Shown here in pieces: positions 35,576-43,378 of a stretch of 64,000 nucleotides of DNA. The stretch comes from Loigolactobacillus coryniformis subsp. coryniformis KCTC 3167 = DSM 20001 (GTDB lineage: Bacteria; Bacillota; Bacilli; Lactobacillales; Lactobacillaceae). Under the pieces are notes generated by a model. The model was not told the DNA's origin. It saw nothing but the letters and a program-made list of their open reading frames with translations, and ran no database searches. Every line of letters starts with the position of its first letter. Within the stretch, counting starts at the first letter, position 1. The stretch lies in NCBI RefSeq assembly GCF_002706425.1, contig NZ_CP017713.1, forward strand, positions 930,001 to 994,000, written 5' to 3'. The position numbers and the translations under genes were made by a program.

Positions 35576-36493
35576 TTAAGCCTCCTTGGTTAATTGCAAG
35601 AAAACATCATCCAATGTTGGTGCGGTGACTTGGAAGTTTGTCGGTTGCAAATCGTTTTTTGTTAAAAGAGAAAGAACTTCTAATGCAGTGGTAACACTAT
35701 CGGGCAGCACCACTGTCATTGTGACCTCGTCAGTCGTTTGTGGTTGGGAATTTTTGAGTAGCGGTAACGCTAATTGTAATTTGTCCGGTGTTACAAAGGT
35801 CAGTAGCATTTTTTCTGGTCCCGCTAAATGTTTCATTTCTGTTGGTGTGCCGGTAGCAATGATCGTACCTTGACCAAGAAAACCAATTTCATCAGCCAAT
35901 TGGTCAGCTTCCTCTAGATATTGTGTGGTCAAGAAAATCGTTTTGCCTTGCTGTTTTAGACCACGAATTGCTTGCCATAGATCGTTGCGACTAGTCGGAT
36001 CCAGGCCGGTGGTTGGTTCATCGAGAAAAAGAATCTCCGGATCGCCGACTAAACTCATCGCCAGATCTAGTCGCCGCCGCATTCCGCCAGAATAATCAGC
36101 AACTCGTTTATTAGCCGCAGCGGTCAATTTAAATTGTGCTAAAAGATCGTTAGCAACTTGTTGCGGCTGTTTGATATGCCGTAGCTTGGCAATCAAAACT
36201 AAATTTTCGCTACCGGTCAAAACATCGTCGACCGTTGAATTTTGTGCACTAAAACTGAATAAACGTTGGATCTTACGTAAATCTGTTTTGACATCTAGTT
36301 GGTTAACAGTGACTGCACCCGCATCTGCATCAAGTAATCCTGTAATGATTTTTAGTAAAGTGCTTTTACCACTCCCGTTGGCACCAAGTAAGGCGTAGAT
36401 ACTGCCACGAGTGACATCGAGGCTGACCCCAGTTAAGACTTTTTGTTCTTTGAACTGTTTTTGAATTCGTTCAATGGTGATGATTTTAGGCAT
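35576..36493 (-). CDS. ABC transporter ATP-binding protein (DrrA-like)
   Basis: This 305-residue ATPase has Walker A LGANGSGKSTLLK (about 32-44), signature YSGGMRRRLDLAMSL (about 130), Walker B ILFLDEPTTGLDP (about 152-164) and switch His region LTTQYLEEAD (Gln in place of the more usual His, as in many DrrA proteins). A C-terminal extension of about 90 residues follows. It drives export by the neighbouring permease. The ribosome site is AGGAGG. Confidence 0.9.
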   Translation of the reverse strand: MPKIITIERIQKQFKEQKVLTGVSLDVTRGSIYALLGANGSGKSTLLKIITGLLDADAGAVTVNQLDVKTDLRKIQRLFSFSAQNSTVDDVLTGSENLVLIAKLRHIKQPQQVANDLLAQFKLTAAANKRVADYSGGMRRRLDLAMSLVGDPEILFLDEPTTGLDPTSRNDLWQAIRGLKQQGKTIFLTTQYLEEADQLADEIGFLGQGTIIATGTPTEMKHLAGPEKMLLTFVTPDKLQLALPLLKNSQPQTTDEVTMTVVLPDSVTTALEVLSLLTKNDLQPTNFQVTAPTLDDVFLQLTKEA

Positions 36494-36504
36494 GGTGGGT
36501 CCTC

Positions 36505-36846
36505 CTAACTATTTTTTTTATAACTTTTACGCAATTGATTACGTTTTTTATCGATCCAAGTTTCTTCAGGGTATTCGCTGAGTAGATTATCAGCAAAGTC
36601 GGCGATATCAGCACCGACGACATCTTCAACGCTGGAGCCATCAGCAGCTGCCGCTTCGAACATTTCCAGGACTGAGCCTAATATATCGTAAATACCACTG
36701 CCTTTAGCCCAATTCATTAGATACTTTTCTAAAGCATCCTGTGCTTGTTTGAACTCTGGTGGTAAAGCGTTGACTCGTTTGCGATAATCACGATAAGTTT
36801 TCTTTTCTGCCCGCATTTTTTTTAAATAATTGATCATATTAATCAT
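36505..36846 (-). CDS. DUF1048 family protein
   Basis: This 113-residue, mostly helical protein begins MINMINYLKKMRAEKKTYRDY, then has YLMNWAKGSGIYDILGSVLEMFEAAAADG and a basic tail. DUF1048 proteins typically sit between a PadR regulator and a DrrAB-type ABC transporter in Firmicutes; their function is unknown. It overlaps the padR gene by 8 bases, so translation is coupled. Confidence 0.85.
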   Translation of the reverse strand: MINMINYLKKMRAEKKTYRDYRKRVNALPPEFKQAQDALEKYLMNWAKGSGIYDILGSVLEMFEAAAADGSSVEDVVGADIADFADNLLSEYPEETWIDKKRNQLRKSYKKNS

Positions 36847-37165
36847 CCTCCCCTTGTAATTTAGCCATTTGCGCGGATAGAAAAGCCCAATGCTGCCAAA
36901 AAGTGGCTAGGGTAGTTTCACCAGCGGCATTTAAGCGATAAAACTTACGTGCAGGCCCTAGACTAGACTTTTTCTTTTCGACTGTGACCAGTTGATGTTT
37001 TTCCAAACGCATTAAAATAGTATAAACAGTTCCTTCGACGACATCTTCAAAGCCGTGATCATTAAGGTATTTGGTGATCTCGTAGCCGTAGGTTTCGCCG
37101 GTGCTGATTTTTTGCAGAACGATACCTTCGAGAACACCTTTTAGCATTTCCGTCGAAATTTTCAT
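36839..37165 (-). CDS. PadR-family transcriptional regulator
   Basis: This 108-residue winged-helix repressor has LKGVLEGIVLQKISTGETYGYEITKYL (about 8-34), VVEGTVYTILMRLEKHQLVTVEKK (recognition helix and wing) and RKFYRLNAAGE. It most likely represses its own operon, which encodes the exporter, and releases on ligand binding. The promoter upstream overlaps an inverted repeat. Confidence 0.92.
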   Translation of the reverse strand: MKISTEMLKGVLEGIVLQKISTGETYGYEITKYLNDHGFEDVVEGTVYTILMRLEKHQLVTVEKKKSSLGPARKFYRLNAAGETTLATFWQHWAFLSAQMAKLQGEDD

Positions 37166-37206
37166 CTTTTGATAACCCCCACTACTTTGTATTAATGAGT
37201 ACTGCT

Positions 37207-37237
37207 ACATAGTATAACGAGGTAGCTATGTTGTCAA
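37207..37237 (-). promoter_or_regulatory. padR operon promoter with overlapping inverted repeat
   Basis: The minus strand has TTGACA (37237-37232) and TATACT (37216-37211), spaced 15 bp, which is short. ACATAG (37207-37212) and CTATGT (37226-37231) flank the spacer and -10 and form a likely PadR operator. Confidence 0.65.
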
Positions 37238-37249
37238 CTCATTTAAATA

Positions 37250-37280
37250 AAAAAATATCGTAGTCAAATTGACTACGATA
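37250..37280 (-). terminator. Terminator of the VOC gene
   Basis: TATCGTAGTCAA and TTGACTACGATA form a perfect 12-bp inverted repeat around one base, followed on the minus strand by T7. Confidence 0.88.
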
Positions 37281-37286
37281 AGAAGA

Positions 37287-37691
37287 TTATGCAGCGCGAT
37301 GAACTAATTGCCACGTAATGCCGAATTGATCAGTGACCCAGGCGGCTTTATCAAATTGAGCGATTGGTTCAGGTCCCATCAAAACGTGACCAGAACTAGC
37401 CAATGTTGTGAAAATGCGGTCAAATAGGTGAGTGTCACTAAATTCAATGAATTGTGACGTCTGCCAGCTGGCAGGCGGCGCTTCTTTTGGAGTGAAGTCG
37501 AGGGCGTAAAATGATTGCCCCATGAGTGTAAAGCTGGCGTTGTAAACTTTACCGGTCAATTCTGGTTGCTCGTCACCGAAATAAGTTAGTTCGATCAATT
37601 CGCTATTGGGAAAAAGTTGCACATAAAAATTCACAGCGGCTGCAGCGGTGCCGGGGAAACTAAAAAATGAAATTGGCCGATCTTGTTCCAT
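37287..37691 (-). CDS. VOC-fold protein, PhnB/YjdN-like
   Basis: This 134-residue protein of the vicinal oxygen chelate superfamily has FFSFPGTAAAAVNFYVQLFPNSEL (about 9-32), YNASFTLMGQSFYALD, SQFIEFSD and the C-terminal TDQFGITWQLVHR. The 3-demethylubiquinone-methyltransferase-like annotation is common for this branch but no such activity is shown. It is transcribed alone. Confidence 0.85.
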   Translation of the reverse strand: MEQDRPISFFSFPGTAAAAVNFYVQLFPNSELIELTYFGDEQPELTGKVYNASFTLMGQSFYALDFTPKEAPPASWQTSQFIEFSDTHLFDRIFTTLASSGHVLMGPEPIAQFDKAAWVTDQFGITWQLVHRAA

Positions 37692-37781
37692 GCAAATACA
37701 CTTCCTTAAATAACTTATTTTATTTTTAGTTTATCATGGTAACGCTAACATAAAAACTTTTTTGCGTAACTGGAAAAAGCC

Positions 37782-37812
37782 TTGACCTTGACGTTACGTT
37801 AACCTGTAAGCT
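37782..37812 (+). promoter_or_regulatory. MerR-type promoter with 19-bp spacer
   Basis: TTGACC (37782-37787) and TAAGCT (37807-37812) are 19 bp apart. The dyad CCTTGACG/CGTTAACC fills the spacer. MerR proteins activate such over-long promoters by twisting DNA, so the regulator gene is probably autoregulated. Confidence 0.7.
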
Positions 37813-37861
37813 AACTTATAAGCAAGTGATTTACGGAATAAATACAAATGGAGGTGTTCAA

Positions 37862-38620
37862 GTGTATACGATTCAACAATTAGCACAGTTAGCTGGGGTC
37901 AGCACGCGAACCTTACGTTACTATGATCAAATTGGCTTGCTCAAAGCACCGCGTGATACAAACGGCTACCGGTTATATGGTGAAACCGAGGTTGATCGTC
38001 TACAGGAGATCTGTTTTCTCCGTTTGTTTGAACTGAAATTAGACCAGATCCAGCAGATCATTCAGCAGCCAGCAGCGACGCGCATGCAAGCCCTGCGGCA
38101 ACAGCGTACCAAAATTGTGCATGAGCAAGCGCGTTTAGCACGTTTACTGCAGACGCTGGATCAGGTATTGGACACAGAGAAAGGAGTCACCACAATGACT
38201 GATCAAGAAAAATTTGCGGCTTTTAAAGCCGAACAGGTCGCAACAAATGAAAATAACTATGGTAAAGAAATTAGAGCTAAGTATGGTGAAGAAGCGGTCG
38301 CGCAAAGTAATCAGCGATATTTGAACTTAACCGCCGCTGAAATGGGCGCGATGGAACGCATTGATGCGGAACTAATGGTAACGTTGGCTGAAGTGATCGC
38401 TAGTCAGCAGCTTAATAGTCCAGCAGCAAGGCGTGTTTTTACGCGCCATAAAAAATGGCTCAGCTACTCTTGGTCCACTTATTCTGCTGCAGCTCATCGG
38501 GGATTGGGCGAAATGTATATCAATGATCCACGGTTTGCAAAATACTATAATGAGGGCGCTCATTCACCGGAAGCGGCAAACTGGCTCAACCGAATTATTC
38601 AACAATATGCTCACGACTAA
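37862..38620 (+). CDS. MerR-family regulator with TipAS-type effector domain
   Basis: This protein has about 252 residues. The N-terminal MerR HTH reads MYTIQQLAQLAGVSTRTLRYYDQIGLL with GYRLYGETEVDRLQEI, then a coiled dimerisation helix. From about residue 115 a TipAS-like helical ligand domain (FAAFKAEQVATNENNYGKEIRAKYGE, then SPEAANWLNRIIQQY) follows. TipAS domains bind hydrophobic antibiotics. The start is GTG at 37862 after GGAGGTG; an upstream ATG at 37850 is out of frame. Confidence 0.88.
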   Translation: MYTIQQLAQLAGVSTRTLRYYDQIGLLKAPRDTNGYRLYGETEVDRLQEICFLRLFELKLDQIQQIIQQPAATRMQALRQQRTKIVHEQARLARLLQTLDQVLDTEKGVTTMTDQEKFAAFKAEQVATNENNYGKEIRAKYGEEAVAQSNQRYLNLTAAEMGAMERIDAELMVTLAEVIASQQLNSPAARRVFTRHKKWLSYSWSTYSAAAHRGLGEMYINDPRFAKYYNEGAHSPEAANWLNRIIQQYAHD

Positions 38621-38688
38621 CATCATTGGATTGCCGCGCGTAGGTAGCGTAGGAACTGATTGATGGCCGCATTTTGCGGCTGGCGTGG

Positions 38689-39510
38689 TTAGATCAATTG
38701 TAGTTCGCTAAAAATAGGTGTCGTTAACGGCCGCAAATTTAGCTTAGTCGTCATGAAAGGTGCAGCTGAACGTTGAAATAGTAGCGTGACTTGTTGCAAA
38801 TTTTCAACGACACTTAGGATCGTTTCAATATGAGTGCTTTCAAAGCGCACATTGGGTGTGAAACCAGCGTGCTCGCACAAACTGATCACTTGCTCATAAA
38901 CACCAGAACCAGGCGGTAATAAAGTAAACTCGAAATCAGCTAATTCAGTCATGCTGATTTCTTTTTTTTGCGCTAAGGGATGAGTGACCGGTAAAATAAC
39001 CATCAACTGGTCGCGATAAAGATTTTCACTTTGGTAGGACTTATTTAAGTGTTCCGTTTGCAGGTCGCGAACAATGGCGATATCAAAGCTGTTCGTTTGT
39101 AATTTTTCGACCAACTGATCACCCTCTAATTCTTGTAAGCGTAAATTGATCTGGGGATAATCAGCCATGAATTTCGTTAATGCCTGCATTAGCCCGTATT
39201 GCGAGAGAATAGGGACTGTGCCGATCAGTAAACTACCTCGCTTAAGTGTTTGATATTCCTGCAATTCAGTTTGCATCAGGCTGTACTGTGTCGTGATCAG
39301 CTTGGCATAGCGATAAAAGGATTCGCCTGCCTCCGTGATCTCAAGCTGACGCCGATTTTGTGTGCTGACCAAAGTGACCCCAACGATATTTTGAATGGTG
39401 TGCAAACGCTTGGATAACGCTGATTGAGTCATATTTAGTTGCTCAGCGGCGCGGGAAATATTTTTCGTTTGGTAAATCTGGATGAAAGCTTGTAGGTCTG
39501 CGAGATTCAT
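38689..39510 (-). CDS. LysR-family regulator with C-terminus cut by a nonsense codon
   Basis: This 273-residue regulator has an HTH at the N-terminus (LQAFIQIYQTKNISRAAEQLNMTQSALSKRLHTIQ) and a substrate-binding domain (GSLLIGTVPILSQYGL; LLPPGSGVYEQV). The stop TAA at 38691-38689 is followed in frame by PRQPQNAAINQFLRYLRAAIQ and a TGA at 38625-38623, 3 bases from the convergent merR stop. That extra 21-residue tail looks like a normal LysR C-terminal helix, so the TAA is probably a recent mutation. It is divergent from lpdB and may regulate aromatic acid decarboxylation. Confidence 0.85.
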   Translation of the reverse strand: MNLADLQAFIQIYQTKNISRAAEQLNMTQSALSKRLHTIQNIVGVTLVSTQNRRQLEITEAGESFYRYAKLITTQYSLMQTELQEYQTLKRGSLLIGTVPILSQYGLMQALTKFMADYPQINLRLQELEGDQLVEKLQTNSFDIAIVRDLQTEHLNKSYQSENLYRDQLMVILPVTHPLAQKKEISMTELADFEFTLLPPGSGVYEQVISLCEHAGFTPNVRFESTHIETILSVVENLQQVTLLFQRSAAPFMTTKLNLRPLTTPIFSELQLI

Positions 39511-39855
39511 CGTCTTGTTCCTCCTGTTCTACAAATAAAATTTCACGATTATTTGTTCTTGATTTAGTAGGTGTAGGTCATTAAGGATAACTAACTTGTC
39601 TAAACGCGAACTGTTTTGGTCAGCGTTGAAGATATGTGCTAATAGTCCATTTAGGAATAATAATAAGCCTAACCCGATTTGTTCGCAATTATTGACGCTG
39701 GTAAACTAGAGAGTGTTGAAGAAGCGCCAATCATGCTTTTTTAACATGTTTGCGCAAATTCAGTTATGGCTTACAATAAACAGTAAGCAATAGACAACTT
39801 TTTTAAACGCAATTAGACTAACGAAACGATAAAAATAAAAAACGGAGGCTTTAAC
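39511..39855. other. Divergent promoter region between lysR and lpdB
   Basis: The 345-bp stretch has no gene. A weak plus-strand promoter is TTGCGC (39749-39754), a 16-bp spacer and TACAAT (39771-39776). LysR sites of the T-N11-A type are expected here but none stands out by eye. Confidence 0.45.
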
Positions 39856-40431
39856 ATGCGGCGTATTATTATTGGTGTTACGGGTGCTTCAGGGACAATT
39901 TATGCGATCGATCTATTGCAAAAACTAGCGCAGATCCCGGATGTTGAAACGCATTTAGTTTTAAGCCAGTGGGCGAAACAAAATTTGGCTTTAGAAACTG
40001 ATTTTTCTTTAAAAGAAGTTCAGGCAATGGCCGATGTGACTTATAACATTAATGATCAAGGGGCGGCTATTGCTAGTGGCTCGTTTCTTAACGACGGCAT
40101 GGTGATCGTGCCGGCCAGTATGAAAACTGTTGCGGGAATTGCCACCGGTTTTGGGGATAATTTGATTTCGCGGGCGGCCGATGTCGCTTTAAAGGAACAA
40201 CGTAAATTGGTGATCGTACCACGGGAAACGCCTTTAAGTGTGATCCATTTAGAGAATTTAACTAAATTGGCACGATTAGGCGTCCAAATTATTCCACCGA
40301 TTCCAGCTTTTTACGATCATCCACAAACGATACAAGATCTAGTTAATCATCAAACAATGAAATTATTGGATGCACTGGCGATCCCCAATCATGCGGCACC
40401 ACGTTGGCAAGGGGATGGGGTGACCAAATGA
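39856..40431 (+). CDS. lpdB: UbiX-type flavin prenyltransferase
   Basis: This 191-residue enzyme makes prenylated FMN from FMN and dimethylallyl phosphate, the cofactor for UbiD-type decarboxylases. It has RRIIIGVTGASGTIYAIDLLQKL (read in parts), GSFLNDGMVIVPASMKTVAGIATGFGDNLISRAADVALKEQRKL (Ser and Lys of the active site region) and VPRETPLSVIHLENL. It overlaps the next gene by 4 bases. With that gene it matches lpdB-lpdD, the gallate/protocatechuate decarboxylase accessory pair; the catalytic LpdC gene is not in the window. Confidence 0.9.
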   Translation: MRRIIIGVTGASGTIYAIDLLQKLAQIPDVETHLVLSQWAKQNLALETDFSLKEVQAMADVTYNINDQGAAIASGSFLNDGMVIVPASMKTVAGIATGFGDNLISRAADVALKEQRKLVIVPRETPLSVIHLENLTKLARLGVQIIPPIPAFYDHPQTIQDLVNHQTMKLLDALAIPNHAAPRWQGDGVTK

Positions 40432-40844
40432 GTCAAGCTACCTTTAGTGTTACCACAAGTGAGTATACAATGGCTGCCCAGGTGCAGCAGATTGGCCCTG
40501 ACGTTATGATCAATATTACTGGTGGTGATCATCCCCATATTGGCACGGTGACTACCTTTGGCGTGACCACCGCTTTAGCCACGGTACGTTTTCCTAGCCA
40601 CGATGGGCGTGTGCACAAGGATGATGTGCTGGCAACAATGGTCGCACAACAGATCAAACCGCAAATTACCGGCAGTTGTACGATCACAGCTGGTGTACAC
40701 GTTGATCAGATCAGCCAGGAGCAGATCAATGCCGCCGCGGGGATGGCGCAAAAGCTGGGTCAGCAAATCAGCGCGTGGCTGGTGGCCCATCCAGTGATTG
40801 GCAGTGGACCACAATACTACAGTGATAACGAACAGCCAAAATAA
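40428..40844 (+). CDS. lpdD: LpdD-like prenylated-flavin chaperone / decarboxylase subunit
   Basis: This 138-residue protein has INITGGDHPHIGTVTTFG, VRFPSHDGRVHKDD and CTITAGVHVDQISQEQINAAAGMA. This is typical of the small LpdD-domain subunit found with lactobacillus gallate decarboxylase. It likely helps load prenyl-FMN into LpdC or stabilises it. The start is ATG at 40428 overlapping the lpdB stop (ATGA). A more upstream start would overlap lpdB further and lacks a ribosome site. Confidence 0.85.
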   Translation: MSQATFSVTTSEYTMAAQVQQIGPDVMINITGGDHPHIGTVTTFGVTTALATVRFPSHDGRVHKDDVLATMVAQQIKPQITGSCTITAGVHVDQISQEQINAAAGMAQKLGQQISAWLVAHPVIGSGPQYYSDNEQPK

Positions 40845-40851
40845 ACGACGG

Positions 40852-40880
40852 TTGACAGTTCTACTTTTCCGCGGTAATCT
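40852..40880 (+). promoter_or_regulatory. Promoter of the Met T-box transcript
   Basis: TTGACA (40852-40857), a 17-bp spacer and TAATCT (40875-40880) lie about 10 bases before T-box stem I. Confidence 0.8.
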
Positions 40881-40894
40881 TTAAATATTGATTA

Positions 40895-41136
40895 GAAAAA
40901 GATGAGTAGATTGTGACGTCGTTTAGTGAGCTTCTGGCAAGTGGGAAGAAGTCGACTTAGCAGTTGAAGATGGTCTTTGGATCGAATCAGTGGTGAGCGT
41001 AAGGTAAGCCACTGACGGAATGCGTTCGTTATTACGCAGAGCTAAGTAAGCTCACTGAGGAAATAATTATTATTTCGTATTTAAGGTGGTACCGCGATTT
41101 CGTCGCCCTTGACATTTAGTCAGGGGCGTTTTTTTA
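40895..41136 (+). promoter_or_regulatory. T-box leader with methionine (AUG) specifier
   Basis: The stem I lower helix AAAGA/UCUUU and the GAGUAG S-turn face UGAAGAUGG, placing the specifier AUG at 40970-40972. The T-box core AAGGUGGUACCGCG is at 41083-41096. The terminator CGCCCUUGAC/GUCAGGGGCG is at 41104-41128 with U7. Uncharged tRNA-Met would allow readthrough into the MetE-like gene, which fits its function. Confidence 0.93.
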
Positions 41137-41167
41137 TTTTAAACGTTATTAAGGGGAGGAATTTTTT

Positions 41168-42283
41168 ATGGCAACAGCACCATATCGTTTTGATCAGGTT
41201 GGGAGTTTATTACGGACAGCACCACTTAAGCAGGCTCACGAGCAGTTTAAAGTAGGTGACATTGACGCAGCGGAATTACAAAAAGTTCAGCAAGCAGAGA
41301 TCAAAAAAATTGTCGCTAAACAGGTAGAACTAGGCTTGCATGCAGTTACTGATGGTGAGTTTAGCCGTTCGTGGTGGCACCTTGACTTTTTATGGGGATT
41401 AACCGGCGTCGATAAATATGATTATGAAAAAAGTTACAAGTTCCACGGTAGTAAAACGCGGACGGATAACGTCACCTTGACTGGTAAAGTGGCTTACAAT
41501 CCGGATCATCCGTTTTTTGCCGCATTTAGTTATTTGCAGTCATTAGTTCCTGATGGCGTAGTGGCTAAACAAACGATTCCGTCACCAAGCATGTTGTTCC
41601 GTGACAACCGCAGTGATAACGCGGAAAAATTCTATGCCAATCATACCGACTATTTAGATGATCTGGCTACCGCTTATCATAAAACTTTATTGCGTTTTTA
41701 TTCATTAGGTTGTCAGTACATTCAATTAGATGACACCACCTGGGCCTTTTTGATCGATCGATTAAACGCCACTAAAGATGACCCGGCAGCACATAAGGAA
41801 TATGAACAAATGGCAGAAGATATCGTGTACGTTGTCAATAAATTATTAACCAATTTGCCAACTGATTTAACGGTTACAACGCATATTTGTCGCGGTAATT
41901 TCCGTTCAACCTTCCTGTTTTCTGGCGGTTACGATGTTGTTGCCGATTATTTAGGCGAATTAAACTACGATGGTTTGTTCCTTGAATACGATAACGATCG
42001 TGCCGGTGACTTTGCGCCTTTGGCAAAAATCTGGAATCATGAACCGAAGAAACGGATCGTATTGGGCTTGGTGACTTCTAAATTTCCTGAATTAGAAGAT
42101 CAAGCAACGTTGATCAAACGAATTCATGAAGCGGCACACCACGTACCGTTAGCTAATTTAGCGTTGTCGACGCAATGTGGTTTTGCCTCTACTGAAGAAG
42201 GTAATCAACTGACTGCAGAGCAACAGTGGGCTAAATTAAAGCTAGTTATCACGACCGCAAAACAAGTTTGGCCCGAAGCCTAA
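41168..42283 (+). CDS. MetE C-terminal-like methyltransferase (YxjG/YxjH type)
   Basis: This 371-residue protein corresponds to the catalytic barrel of cobalamin-independent methionine synthase. It begins FDQVGSLLRTAPLKQA. It has VTDGEFSRSWWHLDFLWGL (about 55-73), YIQLDDTTWAFL, the zinc ligands TTHICRGNF (His-x-Cys, about 237-245) and LSTQCGFAS (last Cys). It lacks the N-terminal folate-binding half of MetE, so the methyl donor is uncertain. The Met T-box control supports a methionine role. The ribosome site is GGGGAGG. Confidence 0.9.
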   Translation: MATAPYRFDQVGSLLRTAPLKQAHEQFKVGDIDAAELQKVQQAEIKKIVAKQVELGLHAVTDGEFSRSWWHLDFLWGLTGVDKYDYEKSYKFHGSKTRTDNVTLTGKVAYNPDHPFFAAFSYLQSLVPDGVVAKQTIPSPSMLFRDNRSDNAEKFYANHTDYLDDLATAYHKTLLRFYSLGCQYIQLDDTTWAFLIDRLNATKDDPAAHKEYEQMAEDIVYVVNKLLTNLPTDLTVTTHICRGNFRSTFLFSGGYDVVADYLGELNYDGLFLEYDNDRAGDFAPLAKIWNHEPKKRIVLGLVTSKFPELEDQATLIKRIHEAAHHVPLANLALSTQCGFASTEEGNQLTAEQQWAKLKLVITTAKQVWPEA

Positions 42284-42331
42284 CTAGCACTGTCTGTGTG
42301 CACTAAGCCATAGGGCAGAAAGAATTGCAAA

Positions 42332-42373
42332 AGAAGCTCCTACGTCACTGAATTATGGCGTGGGAGCTTCTTT
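42332..42373 (+). terminator. Terminator after the MetE-like gene
   Basis: AGAAGCTCCTACGTC pairs with GGCGTGGGAGCTTCT with a mismatch and wobbles, followed by a short T run. It may also serve rsgA from the other strand. Confidence 0.8.
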
Positions 42374-42385
42374 ATATTGATAAGT

Positions 42386-43378
42386 TTAACGACGGCGTAA
42401 GTTTTTCTTGTTACCGACCATCCGCTTAATTTTAGCGGCCGTTATCTGGCGGCTATTCATCGTTGAATATTCAGTTTCACGCAATAATCGCCGATAATCA
42501 GCTAAACGCTGGGCACTTAATTCACCGTTGGCGATCGCAGCCTGTACTGCGCAACCAGGTTCTTGTTCGTGCTGGCAATCGTTGAAGCGACATTGCTGCG
42601 CTAAACTAGTAATGTCAGGAAAACTTTGCGCGGTGGCAGTGGTAGTACTGCTGGCGACACCAACACCACGGATTCCTGGTGAATCGATCAACGCCGCACC
42701 GTTAGGCAAATAGAAAAGCTGCCGTGCAGTCGTTGTGTGCCGACCTTTGTCATCGCCACCACGGACTGCTTTGGTACTTTGTAGCTGTTGCGCGGCGAGG
42801 ATATTGAGCAGGGTCGATTTACCAACACCAGAAGAACCAACAAAAACGGCGGTGGTCGTTGGTTGTAGATAGGCATTCAATTGTTCACGTGCTACTAATG
42901 GTGTCGTACTAGTCGTGGTAATGATTGGTACACCAAAAGCAATCGCTTCTAATTCGAGCTGACGTTGGACCAATAATTCAGGTTCTAAATCAGCTTTAGT
43001 CAAGACGATCACTGGCGTTGCCCCACTATCCCAGACTAAGGTCAGGTAACGTTCGACACGGTTAGTACTGAAGTCGGCGTTGAGCGACATTGTAATAAAA
43101 ACCGTCGTCACGTTGGCAGCAATCGCTTGATCTTGTTGGTTACTCGCTCGTGTTAGTAAGGTTTGTCGTGGCAGTAAAGTAGTGATCAAAAATTTATCTT
43201 GATCATAGACTTGACCGCTGACAAAATCACCAATTAGCGGTAACGTATCAGCGAGCTGCATCCGTCCAGCTAAGGTGGCTTGGTGCACACTACGGTCAGC
43301 AAAAATCACTTGATATTGATCGTGACTTTGAAAAATAATTTGGGCAGTATTTAATGAATCGTTGGGAAAATTAAGCAT
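42386..43378 (-). CDS. rsgA: Ribosome small-subunit biogenesis GTPase RsgA
   Basis: This 330-residue circularly permuted GTPase helps late 30S maturation. The N-terminal OB fold (QVIFADRSVHQATLAGRMQL) is followed by G4 VLTKADLEP, G1 GSSGVGKSTLLN (about 182-193), G2 region RHTTTARQLF, G3 DSPGIRG and a zinc knuckle CRFNDCQHEQEPGCAV (about 270-285). The length is usual. The ATG follows ATTGGAGGACTAAAC. The ribosome site and start codon lie inside a foldable leader, so translation is probably regulated. Confidence 0.95.
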   Translation of the reverse strand: MLNFPNDSLNTAQIIFQSHDQYQVIFADRSVHQATLAGRMQLADTLPLIGDFVSGQVYDQDKFLITTLLPRQTLLTRASNQQDQAIAANVTTVFITMSLNADFSTNRVERYLTLVWDSGATPVIVLTKADLEPELLVQRQLELEAIAFGVPIITTTSTTPLVAREQLNAYLQPTTTAVFVGSSGVGKSTLLNILAAQQLQSTKAVRGGDDKGRHTTTARQLFYLPNGAALIDSPGIRGVGVASSTTTATAQSFPDITSLAQQCRFNDCQHEQEPGCAVQAAIANGELSAQRLADYRRLLRETEYSTMNSRQITAAKIKRMVGNKKNLRRR

